64,000 bases of DNA from Clostridia bacterium (lineage in GTDB: Bacteria > Bacillota > Clostridia > Oscillospirales > Acutalibacteraceae), in the NCBI GenBank assembly GCA_017407995.1, contig JAFQVM010000004.1, positions 1 to 64,000 on the forward strand, in the 5' to 3' direction. Position 1 is the first letter of the stretch, and every line of letters begins with the position of its first letter. Of the stretch, positions 26,982 to 35,076 are shown piece by piece. A model generated the notes under the pieces. It searched no databases. It saw nothing but the letters and a program-made list of their open reading frames with translations, and was not told the origin of the DNA. The position numbers were made by a program, and so were the translations under genes.

Positions 26982-27731
26982 TTAGAAATTATTGAGTATC
27001 TCGGTTTTCTTTTGATTGTATTCTTCTTCTGTTATAATGCCACTATCAAATTGTTTTTTGATAGCATACAAGGCATTCTCTGTTGGTGTTGCAGATGTTG
27101 CTGATACACCGTATTTCCAAAAGATGTAATACGAAAGTGGCGATAACAGACCCATTAAGCCCGTTAAAAAAGAAAAAATAATTGTAAAGGGCGGTGTGTT
27201 ACCCATAATGACGATTAATATTGTTGATGCAAGATTATTTATTGCAGTTAAAATCAACTGCAATGTTATCAACTTTTGAGATGTTTTTAAGTGTTTGAAT
27301 TTAGAAATGCAATCAGCGACATAGAATATGGTAAAAGCAAGCACTATAATACTGAATACAACGCTTAATATTTGCCGTGTGAAATAGTATATTATTTGAT
27401 TTGAAGGGTTATATAATAAGTATTTTAATGAAGCTATTGAAGAAAAATTTGAAATTACCGAAGAAAGATTAATAAGTGCCAATATGATATAACTTATTGT
27501 CAATAATATGTGGTTCTTATTTTTGCTATAACAAGTAAAGATATAAACCATAAACAAAATAAACGGAATGTAAGATAATAGTGTTACCAAAAATGTTGGA
27601 ATAATAAATTGAAAGTTAATTTCACCTGATTGGAGAAAAGTGAGAATTATTCGTAATACAAGGCTAGAAACCAAGAAGATAATAGAAAATAGTTTTATGT
27701 ATTTTAATGGATTATTTTTAATGTTGTTCAT
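26982..27731 (-). CDS. Multi-pass membrane protein with SHOCT tail
   Basis: A 249-residue protein with about six hydrophobic helices. Its last 30 residues (QFDSGIITEEEYNQKKTEIL) are a SHOCT domain, a short helical module at the ends of many membrane proteins. Function is unknown. Codons are strongly A/T biased compared with neighbours, which suggests recent acquisition. The start overlaps the stop of the upstream gene by 14 bases. Confidence 0.75.
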   Translation of the reverse strand: MNNIKNNPLKYIKLFSIIFLVSSLVLRIILTFLQSGEINFQFIIPTFLVTLLSYIPFILFMVYIFTCYSKNKNHILLTISYIILALINLSSVISNFSSIASLKYLLYNPSNQIIYYFTRQILSVVFSIIVLAFTIFYVADCISKFKHLKTSQKLITLQLILTAINNLASTILIVIMGNTPPFTIIFSFLTGLMGLLSPLSYYIFWKYGVSATSATPTENALYAIKKQFDSGIITEEEYNQKKTEILNNF

Positions 27732-28158
27732 TATTTAATTCCTCCATCTTTTTATTATACTCTTGCTCTGTAATAAGAGCATCCTTTTTCCATTTGTTAA
27801 GAGTGTCAATCTTGTCTTTATTACAAATGGGACAAATATCTTCACTTATCATATTACCGCAACCGTTGCATCTCCACTGATGTTTGGCAGCGTTATTCAC
27901 AGCATAAGTATCATTTTGTTTTATTTTGCCTTGCTCAACTAGAATATCACTATTTTCAATTAACTGACCAAAACCATATAAGGTTAGTGCAGACAACCAA
28001 GAACCTAAACAACCAATTATGATAATCAAAATTCCTGGCAATGGCGTGTCTCCATTAGAAAACATAACAAAAAAGCCTGCAATACTTGATGCTATAATAC
28101 CTATCCAAGCAAATGCCTTTGCAGCACTTTTGATTTTAATGCCGATGTTATCAAACAT
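27718..28158 (-). CDS. Membrane protein with zinc ribbon and SHOCT-like tail
   Basis: A 146-residue protein: two hydrophobic helices (about 15-35 and 40-62), a soluble stretch, a zinc ribbon WRCNGCGNMI...CPICNK (four Cys), and a SHOCT-like end (DALITEQEYNKKMEEL). It shares the SHOCT-like end with the next gene, so the two probably act together. Function is unknown. Confidence 0.75.
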   Translation of the reverse strand: MFDNIGIKIKSAAKAFAWIGIIASSIAGFFVMFSNGDTPLPGILIIIIGCLGSWLSALTLYGFGQLIENSDILVEQGKIKQNDTYAVNNAAKHQWRCNGCGNMISEDICPICNKDKIDTLNKWKKDALITEQEYNKKMEELNNEQH

Positions 28159-28188
28159 AGCCGTTACCGCCTTTGAAAAATTTTATTT

Positions 28189-28217
28189 ATTATACCATAC
28201 AAGCACTCATTTTTCAA
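28189..28217 (-). promoter_or_regulatory. Promoter of the SHOCT protein pair
   Basis: Minus strand TTGAAA (28212-28217), 17-base spacer, TATAAT (28189-28194). Confidence 0.7.
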
Positions 28218-28388
28218 CACAAACGAATCCCCTTGTAATAAAATGACTTTTCTTAGTCATATTTTTAAGAAAAAAGAGTTTTCACTAAAAATATAAGATA
28301 CGACTGCAAAATAGTATGGAAAATACTAATGGTTGTGGTTATTGGGTATCAGCTGATTATTGGATAATATAAATTGTGCAAGTTATAA

Positions 28389-28417
28389 TTGACTTATTGT
28401 ACGCTTAGTGATATTAT
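28389..28417 (+). promoter_or_regulatory. Promoter of the rfbA-rfbC unit
   Basis: TTGACT (28389-28394), 17-base spacer, TATTAT (28412-28417). It gives an untranslated leader of over 100 bases. The 379-base gap between the divergent genes otherwise holds only this leader and the opposite promoter. Confidence 0.65.
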
Positions 28418-28441
28418 AAATAGAGAGAAAATGAAAATGAA

Positions 28442-28488
28442 GGGCTTTTTTGTGCAATAATACCATGTGTGGTTTTTCCACACGGCCC
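28442..28488 (+). other. Structured 5' leader hairpin before rfbA
   Basis: Outer GGGC/GCCC (28442-28445 with 28485-28488) encloses a GTGTGG/CCACAC stem with a TTTTT loop (28467-28472 with 28478-28483). It could regulate the downstream genes or be incidental. It does not match any riboswitch class I know. Confidence 0.35.
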
Positions 28489-28537
28489 GAGAGGTTGAAG
28501 TTAATAAAGAAAACAACTTATTCAGGGAGTGAAATAT

Positions 28538-29479
28538 GTGAAAGGTATTATATTGGCAGGTGGCTCGGGAACAAGGCTGTATCCGCTGACGATGGTTACC
28601 AGTAAACAGCTTTTGCCGGTGTATGACAAGCCGATGATATACTATCCGCTGTCTACTCTTATGCTTGCAGGAATAAGGGAGATACTTATAATTTCAACAG
28701 TTGAGGATACTCCGAAATTTGAGCAGCTTTTGGGTAACGGAAGCCAGTTTGGTTTGAAGCTGTCTTATGCTGTTCAACCCAAGCCCGAGGGTCTGGCACA
28801 GGCGTTCATAATCGGTGAGGAATTCATCGGAGACGACAATGTTGCCATGGTTTTGGGTGACAATCTTTTCTACGGCAACGGTTTTGGACATCTGTTAAGA
28901 GAGGCTGCTAAGAAAGAGACCGGAGCTACCATATTCGGATACTCTGTTGAGAATCCGCAGAGTTTCGGCGTTGTTGAATTTGATGATGACGGAGTACCTG
29001 TTTCGATAGTAGAGAAGCCGAAGCATCCAAAGTCGAATTATGCTGTAACGGGACTTTATTTTTACGATAACAGAGTAGTCGAGTATGCAAAATCACTCAA
29101 GCCCTCGAAGCGAGGCGAGCTTGAAATAACAGATATTAATAAGATATATCTTAAAAACGGCGACCTTGATATTCGTCTTATGGGCAGAGGTTTTGCGTGG
29201 CTTGATACAGGAACAGTCGATTCATTGCTTGACGCTGCGAATTTCATAAAGACGGTTGAGCGTCTTCAGGGAATAAAGATTTCAGCACCTGAGGAGATAG
29301 CCTATAATATGCGCTGGATAAGCAAGAGAGCTTTGCTTGAGTCAGCAACAAAGTATGGCAAGTCATCTTACGGTGAGCATCTTCAGCGTGTTGCCGAGGG
29401 CAAGATTCTTTATTCGGGCAACGATGTCAGCGGTATAGGCAAGAGACCTCGCTGGGGCACTGAGGAGAGCGCCGATTAA
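28538..29479 (+). CDS. rfbA: Glucose-1-phosphate thymidylyltransferase
   Basis: A 313-residue enzyme making dTDP-glucose from glucose-1-phosphate and dTTP, the first step to dTDP-rhamnose. The N-terminus [17 protein letters not shown] is the nucleotide-binding signature. GTG 28538 is preferred to GTG 28529, since CAGGGAG sits just upstream of the former and overlaps the latter. The end is about 20 residues longer than typical RmlA (through [11 protein letters not shown]). rfbB and rfbD are not in this window. Confidence 0.95.
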   Translation: MKGIILAGGSGTRLYPLTMVTSKQLLPVYDKPMIYYPLSTLMLAGIREILIISTVEDTPKFEQLLGNGSQFGLKLSYAVQPKPEGLAQAFIIGEEFIGDDNVAMVLGDNLFYGNGFGHLLREAAKKETGATIFGYSVENPQSFGVVEFDDDGVPVSIVEKPKHPKSNYAVTGLYFYDNRVVEYAKSLKPSKRGELEITDINKIYLKNGDLDIRLMGRGFAWLDTGTVDSLLDAANFIKTVERLQGIKISAPEEIAYNMRWISKRALLESATKYGKSSYGEHLQRVAEGKILYSGNDVSGIGKRPRWGTEESAD

Positions 29480-29510
29480 AAGAAAAACAACAAAGAATAT
29501 CTGCGGGGCA

Positions 29511-29528
29511 TGCGAGGCATGCCTCGCA
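29511..29528. repeat. 18-bp perfect palindrome between rfbA and rfbC
   Basis: TGCGAGGCATGCCTCGCA is its own reverse complement. It lies in the 72-base intergenic stretch, can form a hairpin in the message, and could alternatively be a protein-binding site. Confidence 0.6.
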
Positions 29529-29551
29529 GTTGTATGGAAGTGACAAAATTC

Positions 29552-30103
29552 ATGAAGAAGATTGAAACAAAGCTTAAGGATGCAGTTGTAATTGAGCCGG
29601 ATGTTTTTGGAGATGTGCGTGGTTGGTTTTATGAGAGTTACTCAAAACAGAAGTTAGAGCAGCTCGGAATAGACATTGACTTTGTTCAGGATAACCGCTC
29701 ATACTCCGCACAGAAAGGCACCCTCAGGGGGCTTCACTGTCAGACAGGGGAGACATCTCAGACAAAGTTGCTTACCTGCCTTAGGGGAACGATATTGGAT
29801 GTGGCGGTTGATATCCGCAAGGGCTCTCCTACATATATGCAGTGGACATCTGTTGAGCTAAGCGGAGAAAACAAGAAAATGTTTTTAATTCCCAAAGGAT
29901 TCCTGCATGGTTTTTTAACTCTTACCGATGATGTTGAAGTTTTATATAAGGTGGACGAGTATTATTGTCCTGAGAATGACCGCAGCATCCGTTTTGATGA
30001 CCCTGAGCTGGCGATTGATTGGGGTGTTGAAAATCCGATTCTCTCAGCAAAGGACGAGAAAGGGATTTTTCTTGCAGACAGCGACATAGAGTTTGAATAT
30101 TAA
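29552..30103 (+). CDS. rfbC: dTDP-4-dehydrorhamnose 3,5-epimerase
   Basis: A 183-residue cupin epimerase, step three of dTDP-rhamnose synthesis. FVQDNRSYSAQKGTLRGLHC carries the catalytic His, and KMFLIPKGFLHGFLTL is the cupin core. ATG 29552 is chosen because GGAAGTG ends nine bases upstream; earlier in-frame ATGs start inside the palindrome. Confidence 0.93.
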   Translation: MKKIETKLKDAVVIEPDVFGDVRGWFYESYSKQKLEQLGIDIDFVQDNRSYSAQKGTLRGLHCQTGETSQTKLLTCLRGTILDVAVDIRKGSPTYMQWTSVELSGENKKMFLIPKGFLHGFLTLTDDVEVLYKVDEYYCPENDRSIRFDDPELAIDWGVENPILSAKDEKGIFLADSDIEFEY

Positions 30104-30137
30104 AAAAGCAGAGCTGATTTCAGCTCTGCTTTTTTTG
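30104..30137. terminator. Terminator after rfbC
   Basis: A near-perfect stem with core GCAGAGCTGA/TCAGCTCTGC flanked by A and T runs. It can serve the convergent DinB-like gene as well. Confidence 0.88.
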
Positions 30138-30139
30138 TG

Positions 30140-30643
30140 TTATTCGTAAAGCCCTTCTGTTGATTTTCCACTTTTTCCTGTTATACCCACGACCCGAGGC
30201 CATTGGTTAGTTTCAATTATTGTTGTTGCGTTTATATTACCCAGGTGTGCATAGAAATGACGGAATTGAGAAAGAATCAAACCCAATCTGTTTGTTTTAC
30301 AGCCAGTTGGAACAACATACAGCATATCATCCGAGAGTGTATCTAAGTAATCTCCAATTTTTGTTTTGATATTTTCAAGATATTGCAACAGTTCTTCTTT
30401 TGATAAAGTTTTTTCGCTTTCTTCGTCTAATGAGTTAAGTCCAGGCACATGAAAATCGGGATGTGTATATTCTTTTGGATTGATGAACCACTGGTCTAAC
30501 GAGTGCAGCATGTGATATGCATGCTTCCAAATAGGCATGCCGCAAAGAATAAAATTCATGTCACAGGTTTTCAGCATAATATCAGCATTTGTGAAAAGAG
30601 CCTCAGTATTTAGTTTTATTGCATTTACAAGTTGGTTTTTCAT
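30140..30643 (-). CDS. DinB-like helical bundle protein
   Basis: A 167-residue protein resembling the DinB/YfiT four-helix fold. His residues in the WKHAYHMLHSLDQW segment and in QFRHFYAHLG are placed as the metal-binding triad of that family. DinB-like proteins include thiol S-transferases and damage-inducible proteins, but the exact role is unknown. Single gene on the minus strand. Confidence 0.65.
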   Translation of the reverse strand: MKNQLVNAIKLNTEALFTNADIMLKTCDMNFILCGMPIWKHAYHMLHSLDQWFINPKEYTHPDFHVPGLNSLDEESEKTLSKEELLQYLENIKTKIGDYLDTLSDDMLYVVPTGCKTNRLGLILSQFRHFYAHLGNINATTIIETNQWPRVVGITGKSGKSTEGLYE

Positions 30644-30701
30644 TTCTTACACGCTCCTTATTTATATAGAAATATATCATATGTTGTTGGATATTTCAAA
30701 T

Positions 30702-30740
30702 AAAAAACCGCCCGAAGGTTTTTCCTTCGGGCGGTTTTTT
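30702..30740. terminator. Terminator of the SNF transporter gene
   Basis: A perfect 17-bp stem (30702-30718 with 30724-30740) with A and T runs at both ends, so it can work on both strands. Confidence 0.92.
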
Positions 30741-30750
30741 TTACTATAAA

Positions 30751-32124
30751 TCAGATAGTTATAATTCCTGCTGCTGTGAGAACCTGTGCTGCAAGGATAG
30801 CAACAAGGAAAATGGGAGCAATCCAGCGAATCATAACACGGTGCATCTTTTCGCCTGCAAATTTTCCGTTGAGACCTACTTCCTCGGCGATAACCTTTGT
30901 ACCGACGACGTGACCTACAAGGATACAGGTGATGAAAGCGCCTATGGGCATGAGTACTGAGTTTGAAATGAAGTCGAAGAAATCGAGCATCTGCATGCCT
31001 AAAATCTTGAAATCTGCGAGCGGGCCGTAGCCGAAAACGGAAAGTGAACCGATAAGGAGAATCCCGACGGTAACAACGACGGTTGTCAGCTTTCTTCCCC
31101 AGTGCAGCTTATCCTGAACCATAGAAACAACGGTTTCCATGAGCGAGATGGAAGAGGTGAGCGCTGCGAAGAAAACAAGAATGAAGAACAATGTGCCGAT
31201 AACGTTACCAAATGGCATGGACTCAAACACACGAGGAAGAGTTACGAACATCAGACCGGGGCCTGCGTTTATCTTGCTCGGGTCACCGCCGTTGAAAGCG
31301 ACAACAGCAGGTATAATCATGAGTCCGGCAAGCAAAGCCACGGCAGTGTCAAAAATCTCAATCTGATGCACACTTTTTTCGATGCTGTCCTCTTTCTTCA
31401 TATATGAGCCGTAGGTAATCATGATGCCCATGGCAAGTGACATTGAGTAGAAGAGCTGGCCTAATGCGCCAAGCACTGTAGAGGATGAGAACTTTGAAAA
31501 GTCGGGCAGTAAATAATATTTAAGACCCTGTAACGCACCGTCGGTTGTCAGTGCAAAGCCTGCAACAACAATGCAAAGTATAACAAGAGCGGGCATCATT
31601 ATCTTGCTGACTTTCTCGATGCCTTTCTCAACACCGAAGATAACAACTGCAGCGGTGAGGAGAACGAAAAGCACAAACCAAAGCATCGGGTTATCAAACA
31701 AGCCGCCTTGCATACCTATGAAGTTACCGAAGAAGTTTTCGGAGTCAGCAGCTACAGCGGAACCGTTTCCGCTTACAAACTCGGCGAAGTACTTTATAAC
31801 CCAACCGCCGATAACGCAGTAATACGGAACGATTATAACCGGAACAATACCGGCAAGCCAACCGAGAAAGCCAAAACGTTTATCGAGCTTTTTGTAAGCA
31901 CCTATGCAAGAAAGGCCTGTTTTTCTTCCGATTGCGATTTCGGTAACCATCAGTGCGAAGCCGAAAGTTACTGCAAGAATAATGTAAACGAGCAAAAAGA
32001 TACCTCCGCCGTATTTAGCGGCGAGATAAGGAAAACGCCAGAGGTTTCCGAGTCCGACTGCGGAGCCTGCGGCGGCGAGCACAAAACCTATGCGCCCAGT
32101 AAAACTACTTCTTTCTTTTGTCAT
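30751..32124 (-). CDS. Sodium-dependent transporter, SNF/NSS family
   Basis: A 457-residue LeuT-fold symporter with about eleven to twelve helices, which takes up an amino acid or related compound with sodium. The N-terminal segment FVLAAAGSAVGLGNLWRFPY is the sodium/substrate site of helix 1. The start at 32124 (MTKERSS) is chosen since GAGGG lies upstream; a start four codons earlier overlaps that site. Substrate not predictable. Confidence 0.93.
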   Translation of the reverse strand: MTKERSSFTGRIGFVLAAAGSAVGLGNLWRFPYLAAKYGGGIFLLVYIILAVTFGFALMVTEIAIGRKTGLSCIGAYKKLDKRFGFLGWLAGIVPVIIVPYYCVIGGWVIKYFAEFVSGNGSAVAADSENFFGNFIGMQGGLFDNPMLWFVLFVLLTAAVVIFGVEKGIEKVSKIMMPALVILCIVVAGFALTTDGALQGLKYYLLPDFSKFSSSTVLGALGQLFYSMSLAMGIMITYGSYMKKEDSIEKSVHQIEIFDTAVALLAGLMIIPAVVAFNGGDPSKINAGPGLMFVTLPRVFESMPFGNVIGTLFFILVFFAALTSSISLMETVVSMVQDKLHWGRKLTTVVVTVGILLIGSLSVFGYGPLADFKILGMQMLDFFDFISNSVLMPIGAFITCILVGHVVGTKVIAEEVGLNGKFAGEKMHRVMIRWIAPIFLVAILAAQVLTAAGIITI

Positions 32125-32243
32125 AAAATCCCTCATAAAAATAAATTTTTAATACAAACTATATTAAATCATAAAAGAGCAAAAAATTCAACATTTTTCT
32201 TAGAAAACAGAATTTTTGAAATGACGGCACGCACCTGAGTTTG

Positions 32244-32272
32244 TTGACAGCTAAATATAAAAGTGATATATT
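32244..32272 (+). promoter_or_regulatory. Promoter of the GT2 gene
   Basis: TTGACA (32244-32249), 17-base spacer, TATATT (32267-32272). Strong match, 40 bases before the ATG. Confidence 0.8.
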
Positions 32273-32311
32273 ACACTTACCGGATTTTGGTTTTGCGGAG
32301 GAAATATTACA

Positions 32312-33271
32312 ATGAAAAGCATTTGGCTTGTAATACCTTGTTATAATGAGCAGGAGGTCTTGAGTGAGACTTCATCGCAACTTAAAAATATAATGCTCTC
32401 AATGATGGAACGTGGAAAGATATCGAAAAAGAGCAAGATAGCCTTTGTCAATGATGGGTCAAAGGACAGCACATGGGATATAATCAGCGAGCTGTGCGAT
32501 GCCGACTCAATTTTTGCAGGCATAAACCTGTCACGCAACAGGGGACATCAGAATGCATTGCTTGCGGGATTAATGACAGCTAAGGAGCATGCCGATGCTG
32601 TAATAAGTCTTGATGCAGACTTGCAGGATGATGTAGACGTTATTGAAAAGATGGTGGACAATTTTTTATCGGGAGATGATGTTGTCTACGGCGTTCGCAG
32701 TTCCCGCAAGACAGACACTTTCTTTAAGAGATTCACAGCTGAGTCGTTTTATAAGTTCATGAAGATAATGGGTGTAGATATTGTCTATAATCATGCGGAT
32801 TACAGGCTTATGAGCAAACGAGCTCTTGAAGGGCTTTCGGAGTTTAGTGAGGTTAACTTGTTTTTGCGTGGCATAGTTCCGCAGATAGGTTATAAGAGCT
32901 CGACTGTTGAATATGAGCGAAAAGAGAGGTTTGCGGGTGAGTCAAAATATCCGCTAAAAAAGATGCTCTCGTTTGCTTTTGAGGGAATAACGTCGTTTAG
33001 CGTACGTCCGCTCAAAGTGGCAACAGCACTCGGAATTGTAGCATTGCTTGTCAGCGTTGCTATGTTGATTTACTGTCTTATCAGCAAGATTACGGGCCAT
33101 GCAGTGGCGGGCTGGGCAAGCATCGGAGCTTCTGTTTGGGCGATAGGCGGAATGCAGCTGTTCATGCTCGGGGTTATCGGTGAGTATATCGGCAAGATAT
33201 ATCTTGAAACAAAAGGCAGACCAAAATATATTATTGAGTCTGTAAAGCTCAATGAGGAAGAAACAGAATAA
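32312..33271 (+). CDS. Family 2 glycosyltransferase, polyprenyl-phosphate sugar type
   Basis: A 319-residue membrane enzyme. N-terminal GT-A domain: LVIPCYNEQEVL, FVNDGSKDSTW, and SLDADLQDD (the DxD). KERFAGESKYPLKKML is typical of GtrB/DPM1-like enzymes. Two C-terminal helices (about 230-255 and 268-290) anchor it. It should load a sugar onto undecaprenyl phosphate for wall or lipid glycosylation. Confidence 0.88.
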   Translation: MKSIWLVIPCYNEQEVLSETSSQLKNIMLSMMERGKISKKSKIAFVNDGSKDSTWDIISELCDADSIFAGINLSRNRGHQNALLAGLMTAKEHADAVISLDADLQDDVDVIEKMVDNFLSGDDVVYGVRSSRKTDTFFKRFTAESFYKFMKIMGVDIVYNHADYRLMSKRALEGLSEFSEVNLFLRGIVPQIGYKSSTVEYERKERFAGESKYPLKKMLSFAFEGITSFSVRPLKVATALGIVALLVSVAMLIYCLISKITGHAVAGWASIGASVWAIGGMQLFMLGVIGEYIGKIYLETKGRPKYIIESVKLNEEETE

Positions 33272-33276
33272 ATGTT

Positions 33277-33315
33277 AAAACGGGTGTGGAAAATTTTTCG
33301 CACCCGTTTTGTTTT
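33277..33315 (+). terminator. Terminator after the GT2 gene
   Basis: Stem AAAACGGGTG/CACCCGTTTT (33277-33286 with 33301-33310) followed by GTTTTG. Confidence 0.85.
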
Positions 33316-33326
33316 GAAATAGGATA

Positions 33327-33355
33327 TTGATATGAGTTTAATTTTGTGGTAAACT
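33327..33355 (+). promoter_or_regulatory. Promoter of the DUF1858-trmK-nif3-rqcH operon
   Basis: TTGATA (33327-33332), 17-base spacer, TAAACT (33350-33355). Confidence 0.6.
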
Positions 33356-33406
33356 TAAAAAGTACAGATTCAAACTGTCAATACGTGCACGAAAGGATTG
33401 TTTTAA

Positions 33407-33613
33407 ATGACTGAAATTACAAAAGATATGCTTATAGGTGATATACTTGATGCTGACCGTGGTACTGCAAAATTTTTCCTTGCAATGGGAATGCACTGCC
33501 TTGGATGTCCGTCTGCAAGAGGCGAGAGCATTGAGCAGGCATGCCGTGTTCACGGAGTAGATGCAGATAAGCTGGTTGCTGATATCAACGCTTATCTTGC
33601 CGAGAATAAGTGA
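33407..33613 (+). CDS. DUF1858 protein
   Basis: A 68-residue protein of the DUF1858 family (ITKDMLIGDILDADRG, then MGMHCLGCPSARGESIEQA). The CxxC pair at about residues 31-34 suggests a redox or metal-linked role, and the domain often occurs with hybrid cluster or iron-sulfur repair proteins. Function is unknown. Its stop overlaps the start of trmK (GTGA). Confidence 0.87.
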   Translation: MTEITKDMLIGDILDADRGTAKFFLAMGMHCLGCPSARGESIEQACRVHGVDADKLVADINAYLAENK

Positions 33614-34293
33614 TTACTGTTTCAAACCGCCTTATGATGGCGGCGAATATGGTACGTTCAGGCGTGGTTGTTGCCGATATCGGGACCGACCACGCCTATC
33701 TTCCGTCATATCTTGTTATGAGTGGTAAGATACCTCGAGCGATTGCCTGCGATTTGCGACAGATGCCGCTTGAGAATGCACGTGAAACTGTTGAGAGATA
33801 TAACATTTCGGATAAAATTGAGCTTCGTCTGTCCGACGGATTGGATGCTGTGAAACCCAATGAGGTGCAGGATATAATTATTGCGGGAATGGGTGGTACG
33901 CTGACGGCTCAGATTCTTGAGCGGGCGCAGTGGCTTAAAGACAGCGGTATACGTCTTATACTTCAACCCATGACCCATGCCGAAGATGTTCGAGCGTTTT
34001 TGTGTGAGAATGGTTTTGAAATTTTAAAAGAGAGCGCCTGTGAAGATGAGGGCAGGGTATATATATCTATATGCGCTGAGTTTACGGGATGTAAGAAAAA
34101 ATATCCTGCGGGCTATGAGTTTTACGGCGAGCTTGACAGAACAGATGACCTTTCGCAACGATTTGTAAAAAAGCAATACGTTCGAATAAAGAAGAGAGCT
34201 GATTCGTTGCGAGCGGCGGGTATAAAAGAAGATGAGGCAGAGTATTGTGAGGCTGCGTGTAACGGTATTGAAAGGTTTTTAGAGAGAGAGTGA
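33610..34293 (+). CDS. trmK: tRNA (adenine-22-N1)-methyltransferase
   Basis: A 227-residue Rossmann methyltransferase: SNRLMMAANMV, the SAM motif VVADIGTDHAYLP, and IIIAGMGGTL. It methylates A22 in the D-loop of bacterial tRNAs. The GTG start at 33610 overlaps the upstream stop by four bases. trmK followed by nif3 is a well-known Firmicutes pair. Confidence 0.92.
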   Translation: MITVSNRLMMAANMVRSGVVVADIGTDHAYLPSYLVMSGKIPRAIACDLRQMPLENARETVERYNISDKIELRLSDGLDAVKPNEVQDIIIAGMGGTLTAQILERAQWLKDSGIRLILQPMTHAEDVRAFLCENGFEILKESACEDEGRVYISICAEFTGCKKKYPAGYEFYGELDRTDDLSQRFVKKQYVRIKKRADSLRAAGIKEDEAEYCEAACNGIERFLERE

Positions 34294-34300
34294 GCTTTTT

Positions 34301-35059
34301 ATGACAACTGTCGGAGCGGTTTTTGACGTGCTTGACGGATTTTGTCCGTTTGAGCAGAGTGAGCCATGGGATAATGCAGGGTTGCTTGTTGGTAAGAGAG
34401 ATTTTGCGGTCAGCAAGATTGCTGTTTCTCTCGACATCACAGCCGAAATAGTTGAACAGGCTCATCAGCATGGAGCAGAGCTGATAGTCAGCCATCATCC
34501 CGTAATTTTTCATCCGTTAAAAAATATAGAGCCTGATAATCCTGTATATTTACTTGCAAAGCACGGCATATCTGCAATCTGTGCGCACACATGTCTTGAT
34601 TGTGCGCATGGCGGTGTTAACGATGTTCTGGCAGCTCGCCTTGGACTTTCAAATGTGCAGACAATACCGACACCTCAGGCGCAGACACCGTTACTCAGAG
34701 CAGGCGAACTTGAAGAGATGTCTGCCGAGGATTTTGCAAAATACGTTTCAGATAAACTTAACAGCCATGTGTTTTTTGCCGACGGAGGCGAAAAAATTAA
34801 GAGGGCAGCCGTATGCGGAGGAGCAGGCGGAGAGTTTTTCTCTGATGCAAAGGTAGCCGGCTGTCAGGCATTTGTTACAGGCGAAGCCAGACACCACGAG
34901 CTGTTAGAAGCAGCTGCTGTGGGTATAACGCTTGTTGTTGCAGGTCACTTTGAAACCGAAGTTCCTGTGACAGATACACTTTTTAACTTGTTGAAAGAAC
35001 AGATTAAGGATGTTGAAGTTATAAAATTGACTGAGATTTCTCCTGTTCGATTTATTTGA
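34301..35059 (+). CDS. Nif3-like dinuclear metal-centre protein (YqfO family)
   Basis: A 252-residue protein of the Nif3/DUF34 hexameric family. Metal ligands are visible in ELIVSHHPVIFHP, the CAHTCLDCAHGGVND segment, and near the end in VVAGHFETE. The roughly 100-residue insertion of the long form is absent. Proposed roles include GTP cyclohydrolase-like or metal-homeostasis functions, none established. It follows trmK by seven bases. Confidence 0.9.
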   Translation: MTTVGAVFDVLDGFCPFEQSEPWDNAGLLVGKRDFAVSKIAVSLDITAEIVEQAHQHGAELIVSHHPVIFHPLKNIEPDNPVYLLAKHGISAICAHTCLDCAHGGVNDVLAARLGLSNVQTIPTPQAQTPLLRAGELEEMSAEDFAKYVSDKLNSHVFFADGGEKIKRAAVCGGAGGEFFSDAKVAGCQAFVTGEARHHELLEAAAVGITLVVAGHFETEVPVTDTLFNLLKEQIKDVEVIKLTEISPVRFI

Positions 35060-35076
35060 TTTTTGGAGTTTTATGT

